64,000 bases of DNA. It comes from Streptomyces sp. NBC_00457. Lineage in GTDB: Bacteria > Actinomycetota > Actinomycetes > Streptomycetales > Streptomycetaceae. Of the stretch, positions 59,161 to 64,000 are shown piece after piece. Every line of letters starts with the position of its first letter. Positions within the stretch are counted from its first letter, which is position 1. The DNA is taken from contig NZ_CP107905.1 in assembly GCF_036014015.1 (NCBI RefSeq), positions 3,100,001 to 3,164,000 of the forward strand. Direction: 5' to 3'. Under the pieces are notes generated by a model, which saw only the letters and a program-made list of their open reading frames with translations, was not told the DNA's origin and searched no databases. A program made the translations under genes and the position numbers.

Positions 59161-59519
59161 GGTCACGTCTCCCTGTCCTCCCGCTGTCCAGGGGCGCCCG
59201 GGTCCCGGCATCAACCGCCCGGCACCCGACACCCGGCATTTTTCGCACACTTGGCCATGCGCACGCAGCGCTGGGGACCGCGCACGCAGACAGCAGGCCG
59301 CCCCCCACCGCTACCAACCGCGCGCTGCTGACCTGGTTACGGGTTGCCTCAAGATCCTTCCCGTGACGGAACTGTTGCTGTTCCGTCGGAAGTCCCCCAC
59401 AGCGAGCGCATAGTGTGAGTTGCCGTTCCTGGACGCCGTGGCGCCGGCCGCCATCAAGTGGGCTCCGCGCGAGAGCACGCCGCAGCGCCGCATTCGTTTA
59501 CCTCAGGGGGAGTCAGATC
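59161..59519. other. Divergent intergenic region, siderophore operon / lipoprotein protease
   Basis: 359 nt holding both promoters. One clear inverted repeat is listed separately. I could not find a convincing iron box here. Confidence 0.5.
59365..59387. promoter_or_regulatory. Inverted repeat in the divergent promoter region
   Basis: GACGGAAC, 7 nt, GTTCCGTC: a perfect 8-bp inverted repeat about 205 nt from the aminotransferase start and 133 nt from the protease start. A possible operator; the regulator is unknown. Confidence 0.45.
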
Positions 59520-60734
59520 ATGCGATCGACAAGGCCTTCGTTCACCGCTCGCCGAGAAGGGAGCGCGCGCCGCAGAACCTCCCCCGTACTGGCCGCCGTC
59601 GCGCTAGCCTCCGCGCTCGTTCTCACCGCCACCGCCTGCGACTCGGGCGACGCCGATGCGGGCGGCCAGGCCTCGGCCTCCGCCGAGGGCGACGGCAAGA
59701 TCACGATCCCCGACGACATCAAGGACCGGCTCAAAGAGCACGGGATCGACATAGACAACTGGAAGAACGGCGCCTGGAAGGACTGGAGCAAGGACGACTG
59801 GCTGCGTGAGGCCGAGGACTTCGTCAACCCCATCATCGAGGACCTGTGGAACCCGGACCGGATGCGGGACGCCGAAGAGCCGGACCAGGGCGTCGACGAC
59901 AGCGACCTCGCCGGTGACCAGGGCGTGACCGACCCGACGCCCGAGCCGGTGGACGCCAAGGCCGTACCGCCTACGTACCACGACAACGCCGCCACGGCAG
60001 GAAAGGTGTTCTTCGACTCCCCCGAGGGCACGATGGTCTGCTCGGCGACGGTCGTGCAGGATCCTGCCAACCCCGGCAAGTCCAACATGGTGTGGACGGC
60101 GGGCCACTGTGTGCACGCGGGCAAGAGCGGCGGCTGGTACCGCAACATCGCGTTCGTGCCGTCGTACAACGACTCGGGCAAGTCGGCCGCCGAGCTGGAG
60201 AACGCCACCAAGGAAGAGGTCGCTCCCTACGGTGTCTGGTGGGGCGACTGGGTGCAGACCTCGGATCAGTGGATCGAGCAGGGCGGTGCGACGGGCGGGG
60301 ACGGGGCGTCGTATGACTTCGCCGTCATCCATGTGACGCCCGAGACCGGCGACGGCAAGTCGCTGGAGGAGACGGTCGGTTCGGCGCTGCCGGTGGACTT
60401 CGAGGCACCGGCCGTGCAGCGGGTGGAGAGCATCACGGCGACCGGTTACCCGGCGGGGGCGCCGTTCGACGGCCAGACGCTGTACCAGTGCCAGGACAAG
60501 CCCGGGCGGCTGTCGATCAACGCCTCCGATCCGACGATGTACCGCATTGGCTGCACCATGACCGGCGGTTCGTCCGGCGGCGGCTGGGTCACCACGGGTG
60601 CGGACGGCGAGGAGACGCTCGTTTCCAACACCTCGATCGGCCCGGTGACCGCTGGCTGGCTGGCGGGTCCGCGGCTGGGTGAGGAAGCCAAGGGCGTGTA
60701 CGACTCGGTGAGCGAGAAGTTCGCCGGCCAGTGA
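59520..60734 (+). CDS. Secreted lipoprotein serine protease (trypsin/V8-like)
   Basis: A 404-residue exported protein. A basic start is followed by a hydrophobic run and a lipobox-like LTATAC (C40), so a membrane lipoprotein is likely. Residues 50-180 are acidic with Trp-rich helices (NWKNGAWKDWSKDDWLREAEDF). The protease domain follows: His in TAGHC, Asp in YDFAVIHV, Ser in TGGSSGGGW. This is the layout of glutamyl-endopeptidase-like actinobacterial proteases. ATG at 59520 has GGGGGAG about 8 nt upstream. A remnant repeating the C-terminal coding follows the stop. Confidence 0.9.
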   Translation: MRSTRPSFTARREGSARRRTSPVLAAVALASALVLTATACDSGDADAGGQASASAEGDGKITIPDDIKDRLKEHGIDIDNWKNGAWKDWSKDDWLREAEDFVNPIIEDLWNPDRMRDAEEPDQGVDDSDLAGDQGVTDPTPEPVDAKAVPPTYHDNAATAGKVFFDSPEGTMVCSATVVQDPANPGKSNMVWTAGHCVHAGKSGGWYRNIAFVPSYNDSGKSAAELENATKEEVAPYGVWWGDWVQTSDQWIEQGGATGGDGASYDFAVIHVTPETGDGKSLEETVGSALPVDFEAPAVQRVESITATGYPAGAPFDGQTLYQCQDKPGRLSINASDPTMYRIGCTMTGGSSGGGWVTTGADGEETLVSNTSIGPVTAGWLAGPRLGEEAKGVYDSVSEKFAGQ

Positions 60735-60739
60735 TGTGA

Positions 60740-60802
60740 AACGGCGGCTCCGGCGGCGGCTGGGTCACCACGGACGTGAGCAAGGCGTACGGCGGTCAAT
60801 GA
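60740..60802 (+). pseudogene. Remnant of a second protease C-terminus
   Basis: Directly after the protease stop, in another frame, 20 codons read NGGSGGGWVTTDVSKAYGGQ then TGA. This repeats the Ser active-site segment TGGSSGGGWVTT of the intact gene and ends like a protease C-terminus. There is no start codon. It is best read as the left-over end of a duplicated or recombined protease gene. Confidence 0.7.
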
Positions 60803-60823
60803 CCCGGCAGCCGACGCGCACGC

Positions 60824-60862
60824 GGAAGGCCCGCCCCCGGTAGAAGCAGGGGCGGGCCTTCC
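60824..60862. terminator. Bidirectional terminator, protease / hflX
   Basis: A perfect 14-bp stem with an 11-nt loop, 13 nt from the hflX stop. Confidence 0.87.
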
Positions 60863-60875
60863 GTTTCGTACGGCG

Positions 60876-62369
60876 TCAGGCGAGCGGTGCCGGAACGTAC
60901 GGCGTGAGATCCGCCGCCAGTTCCTCGTGCACCCGCGCCTTGAGCAGGGTGCCCTCCGGGGTGTGCTCCTCGGAGATCACCTCGCCCTCGGTGTGGGCGC
61001 GGGCGACCAGCCTGCCGTGCGTGTACGGCACAAGCGCCTCGATCTCGACCGACGGCCGCGGCAGCTCGTTGTCGATCAGTGCCAGCAGCTCGGCGATGCC
61101 CTGGCCGGTGCGGGCCGAGACGGCGATGGAGCGCTTCTCGATCCGCAGCAGCCGCTGGAGCGTCAGCGGGTCCGCCGCGTCGGCCTTGTTGATCACGACG
61201 ATCTCGGGTACGTCCGTGGCACCGACGTCCCTGACCACCTCGCGTACGGCGGCCAGCTGCTCCTCCGGGTTCGGGTGCGAACCGTCGACCACGTGCAGGA
61301 TCAGGTCGGACTGGCCGACCTCTTCCATGGTGGAGCGGAACGCCTCGACCAGGTGGTGCGGCAGATGCCGGACGAACCCGACGGTGTCCGCCAGCGTGTA
61401 CTGTCGGCCGCTCGGCGTTTCGGCCCGGCGCACGGTCGGGTCCAGGGTCGCGAACAGGGCGTTCTCGACCAGGACGCCGGCGCCGGTGAGGCGGTTGAGC
61501 AGCGAGGACTTGCCGGCGTTGGTGTAGCCCGCGATGGCGACCGAGGGCACCTTGTTGCGCCGGCGCACCTGGCGCTGGATCTCGCGGCCGGTCTTCATCT
61601 CCGCGATCTCCCGGCGCATCTTCGCCATCTTCTCGCGGATCCGGCGCCGGTCCGTCTCGATCTTGGTCTCACCGGGACCACGGGTGGCGAGGCCGCCGCC
61701 CTTGCCGCCGCCCATCTGCCGGGACAGCGACTGACCCCAGCCGCGCAGCCTCGGCAGCATGTACTGCATCTGCGCGAGCGCGACCTGCGCCTTGCCCTCT
61801 CGGGACTTGGCGTGCTGGGCGAAGATGTCGAGGATCAGGGCCGTACGGTCGATGACCTTGACCTTGACGACGTCCTCAAGGGCGATGAGCTGGCCCGGGC
61901 TGAGCTCACCGTCGCAGATGACGGTGTCCGCGCCGGACTCAAGGACGATGTCGCGGAGCTCGATGGCCTTGCCGGAGCCGATGAAGGTGGCCGCGTCGGG
62001 CTTGTCGCGGCGCTGGATCACACCGTCGAGCACGAGCGCGCCCGCGGTCTCGGCGAGAGCGGCGAGCTCCGCCAGGGAGTTGTCCGCGTCCTGCGCGGTG
62101 CCCGTGGTCCAGACGCCGACGAGCACGACCCGCTCCAGTCGGAGCTGTCGGTACTCGACCTCGGTGACGTCCTCAAGCTCGGTGGAGAGGCCGGCGACGC
62201 GGCGCAGGGCCGCGCGCTCGGAGCGGTCGAACTGGTCGCCGTCCCGCTCTCCGTCGATCTCGTGGCTCCAGGCGACGTCCTCTTCCATCAGGGCATCGGC
62301 CCGAAGACCTTCGGGATAGGCGTGCGCGAGGCGCTCAGTGTCCTGGGAAGGGGAAGAAGAGGAGGTCAT
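60876..62369 (-). CDS. hflX: Ribosome-splitting GTPase HflX
   Basis: A 497-residue HflX GTPase, which rescues stalled ribosomes after stress. The N-terminal nucleotide-binding domain has GSGKAIELRDIV and a glycine-rich linker GGGKGGGLATRGPGETKIETDRRRI. The G domain has G1 GYTNAGKSSLLN, G3 DTVGF (Gln-type residue absent as usual), G4 NKAD and G5 SARTG. ATG at 62369 has AAGGA about 5 nt upstream. Probably a single gene, between a terminator and an intergenic repeat. Confidence 0.94.
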   Translation of the reverse strand: MTSSSSPSQDTERLAHAYPEGLRADALMEEDVAWSHEIDGERDGDQFDRSERAALRRVAGLSTELEDVTEVEYRQLRLERVVLVGVWTTGTAQDADNSLAELAALAETAGALVLDGVIQRRDKPDAATFIGSGKAIELRDIVLESGADTVICDGELSPGQLIALEDVVKVKVIDRTALILDIFAQHAKSREGKAQVALAQMQYMLPRLRGWGQSLSRQMGGGKGGGLATRGPGETKIETDRRRIREKMAKMRREIAEMKTGREIQRQVRRRNKVPSVAIAGYTNAGKSSLLNRLTGAGVLVENALFATLDPTVRRAETPSGRQYTLADTVGFVRHLPHHLVEAFRSTMEEVGQSDLILHVVDGSHPNPEEQLAAVREVVRDVGATDVPEIVVINKADAADPLTLQRLLRIEKRSIAVSARTGQGIAELLALIDNELPRPSVEIEALVPYTHGRLVARAHTEGEVISEEHTPEGTLLKARVHEELAADLTPYVPAPLA

Positions 62370-62681
62370 TGGGTCCTTACGTCGTTGGAAATGCCATTTC
62401 GGCGGTCATTGAGCACAACGTACGAGCACTCCGGGAGATTCCCGCGCCCCGTACCCGCCGACCTGACGATGGTCGCACGGTACGGGGCGTCTCGTCACTG
62501 TGTTATTCGTCGGGCGCCCCGGGTCAGGCGCTATGCGCTCCGCCGGAGGTGCCGCGCTATCCCGTCGGTCGACTGCGGCACCGTCGTGGCTGATCGCGCC
62601 CACGCGGCGGAGCCGCATATTGATACAGCCCCGCGCCCCTTCGGGGCGCTGGCGAACCGCAGCGGACTTCGCCGGGCCCGC
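62370..62681. other. Intergenic region between the M1 aminopeptidase and hflX genes
   Basis: 312 nt. The right half holds a hairpin-rich repeat typical of Streptomyces intergenic DNA. The left half should hold the hflX promoter; no clear elements are seen. Confidence 0.55.
62601..62649. repeat. Streptomyces intergenic palindromic repeat
   Basis: GCGGCGGAGCCGC (62604-62616), then ATATTGATACAGCCCC, then GCGCCCC-TTC-GGGGCGC (62633-62649). I recall near-identical blocks (GCGGCGGAGCCGCA plus CAGCCCCGCGCCCC) in many Streptomyces intergenic regions. It forms two hairpins and probably ends the M1 transcript. Confidence 0.7.
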
Positions 62682-64000
62682 TTAGGCGCCGGGCGCTTCC
62701 GACTTCCAGTCCGGGTGACCTGGCATCGGCGGGGTCTTCGTGCCGTACAGCCAGTCCTGGAAGAACCCGCCGAGGTCGCGTCCGGACACCTCGGAGGCGA
62801 GCTGCACGAACTGCGCCGTGGTCGCCGAGCCGTCCCGGTGCTGCTGCACCCAGGTCCGCTCCAGGCGCTCGAAGGCCGGGCGGCCGATCTTCTCGCGCAG
62901 CGCGTACAGGACGAGCGCGGCGCCGTCGTAGACGTTCGGGCGGAAGATGCCGATCTTCTGGCCGGGCTCGGGCACCTTGGGTGCGGCCGGTGGTCCGCCG
63001 GCGGCACGCCAGCCATCCGAGGAGCGGTACGCGGCCTTCATCCGGGTCTGGAGCTTCTTGCTCGCCTTCTCCTCCGCGTACAGGGCCTCGTACCAGGTGG
63101 CATGCCCCTCGTTGAGCCACAGATCGGACCAGGTGCGGGGGCCGACGCTGTTGCCGAACCACTGGTGGGCCAGCTCATGCACCATGATCGAGTCGACGAA
63201 CCACTCGGGGAAGCCGGACTCGGTGAACAGGTCTCTCTCGAAGAGAGAGAGGGTCTGCGTCTCGAGTTCGAACCCGGTGTCCGCCTCCGCGATGAGCAGC
63301 CCGTAGGTCTCGAAGGGGTACGGCCCGACCTTGCCCTCCATCCACTTCATCTGAGCAGGGGTCTTCTTCAGCCACGGCTCGAACAGCTTGCGGTCCTTGG
63401 TGGGGACGACGTCCCGGATCCGCATGCCGTGCGGCCCGGTGCGGTGCAGCACCGTGGAGCGGCCGATGGAGACCTGCGCGAGCTCGGTGGCCATGGGGTG
63501 CCGGGTCCGGTACGTCCATGTCGTCTTCCCGCGCGCGTGGTCGACGCCGGCCGGCATCCCGTTGGCGACGGCGGTGTGGCCGGCGGGTGCGGTGACCCGG
63601 AAGGTGAACATCGCCTTGTCCGACGGGTGGTCGTTGCACGGGAACACCAGGTGGGCGACGTCGGCCTGATTGGCCATGACGAGCCCGTCGGCGGTCCGCA
63701 CCCACCCCCCGTCCCGGCCCCCGGTCGCCGGCCGGGGATCGCTGGTGTGCCGCACGGTGATCCGCATCCACTCGCCGGCGGGCAGCGGTTTCGCCGGGGT
63801 GACCACCAGGTCCTCCTCGGCACTGGAGAAGGTCGCCTTTTCCCCGTTGACCTCGACCGACTTGACCTCGCTGTGCGTGAAGTCGAGGTTGACGCGGTCC
63901 AGCGCGGTGGTCGTCCAGGCACTGATCGTCGTGACCGCCTGGAGGGGCTTGCTGTTGGTGCCGGGATAGGTGAACGACAGGTCGTACGACGCCACGTCGT
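62682..64000 (-). CDS. M1-family zinc aminopeptidase, C-terminal part
   Basis: About 439 codons of an M1 (gluzincin) aminopeptidase; the 5' end lies beyond the right edge. The visible part starts near DVASYDLSFTY, the usual N-domain opening. The exopeptidase motif is TGFELETQT, in place of GAMEN. The zinc site is HELAHQWFG with the distal Glu in LWLNEGHATW, and the catalytic Tyr is in NVYDGAALVLYAL. It has the short streptomycete form without the long C-terminal domain. It is probably secreted, but the signal peptide is out of view. Confidence 0.92.
   Translation of the reverse strand, partial: DVASYDLSFTYPGTNSKPLQAVTTISAWTTTALDRVNLDFTHSEVKSVEVNGEKATFSSAEEDLVVTPAKPLPAGEWMRITVRHTSDPRPATGGRDGGWVRTADGLVMANQADVAHLVFPCNDHPSDKAMFTFRVTAPAGHTAVANGMPAGVDHARGKTTWTYRTRHPMATELAQVSIGRSTVLHRTGPHGMRIRDVVPTKDRKLFEPWLKKTPAQMKWMEGKVGPYPFETYGLLIAEADTGFELETQTLSLFERDLFTESGFPEWFVDSIMVHELAHQWFGNSVGPRTWSDLWLNEGHATWYEALYAEEKASKKLQTRMKAAYRSSDGWRAAGGPPAAPKVPEPGQKIGIFRPNVYDGAALVLYALREKIGRPAFERLERTWVQQHRDGSATTAQFVQLASEVSGRDLGGFFQDWLYGTKTPPMPGHPDWKSEAPGA

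Noticed and set aside
59325..59360. CCTGGTTACGGGTTGCC as an iron box for the siderophore operon
   Set aside because: The spacing and core AGGTTAGGCT are absent; far weaker than the box at 12941.

Overview
The window is about 70 percent G+C, with GTG and TTG starts and mostly G or C in third codon positions. It carries a full set of Streptomyces markers: hrdB, the sporulation regulator whiH, lexA, the B12-dependent reductase pair nrdR-nrdJ, rnhB, hflX and separated parC and parE genes. From remembered gene order it looks like the hflX-to-ptsH core region of a streptomycete close to S. coelicolor (roughly SCO5796 to SCO5841). This is a recollection, not a search result. It is core chromosome. 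I see no IS element, phage, tRNA, rRNA or CRISPR.

Layout, left to right. 0-9 kb: end of ptsH, a GntR regulator, an M23 cell-wall peptidase under a c-di-AMP (ydaO) riboswitch, a coupled pair of M16 peptidases, parC and a COG0523 GTPase. 9-14 kb: DUF6082 and a small conserved protein, then a citrate synthase facing a helix-turn-helix/citrate synthase fusion across nested palindromes, then an iron-box-linked sucrase/ferredoxin-like gene. 14-21 kb: a CitA/CitB-type two-component system convergent with a DUF485/solute:sodium symporter pair, and a NarL-type two-component operon with a membrane protein. 21-28 kb: parE, a zinc-ribbon-like small protein, a secreted trypsin, hrdB and whiH. 28-40 kb: an ABC ATPase-permease fusion with a repetitive linker, an NrtR-like Nudix regulator, a glycogen-debranching-like enzyme, a DUF4192 protein, a RecQ helicase with a C-terminal phosphoribosyltransferase-like domain, and two hypotheticals. 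40-46 kb: rnhB, a TetR/MFS efflux pair with two perfect operators, ADP-ribosylglycohydrolase plus histidine phosphatase, DUF4937 and TerD. 46-54 kb: nrdJ, nrdR, lexA and a DinG-type helicase. 54-64 kb: a three-gene NIS siderophore operon (aminotransferase, IucA/IucC synthetase, GNAT acyltransferase), a lipoprotein serine protease with a duplicated C-terminal remnant behind it, hflX and the 3' part of an M1 aminopeptidase.

Themes: genome maintenance (parC, parE, recQ, lexA, dinG, rnhB, nrdRJ), transcription and development (hrdB, whiH), cell-wall remodelling under second-messenger control, and iron acquisition. The least explained items are the HTH-citrate synthase fusion and its divergent partner, the RecQ-phosphoribosyltransferase fusion, the minimal siderophore operon whose proteins all carry low-complexity insertions, and the ABC fusion with altered ATPase residues. 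All family assignments come from reading motifs by eye. No database search was possible.
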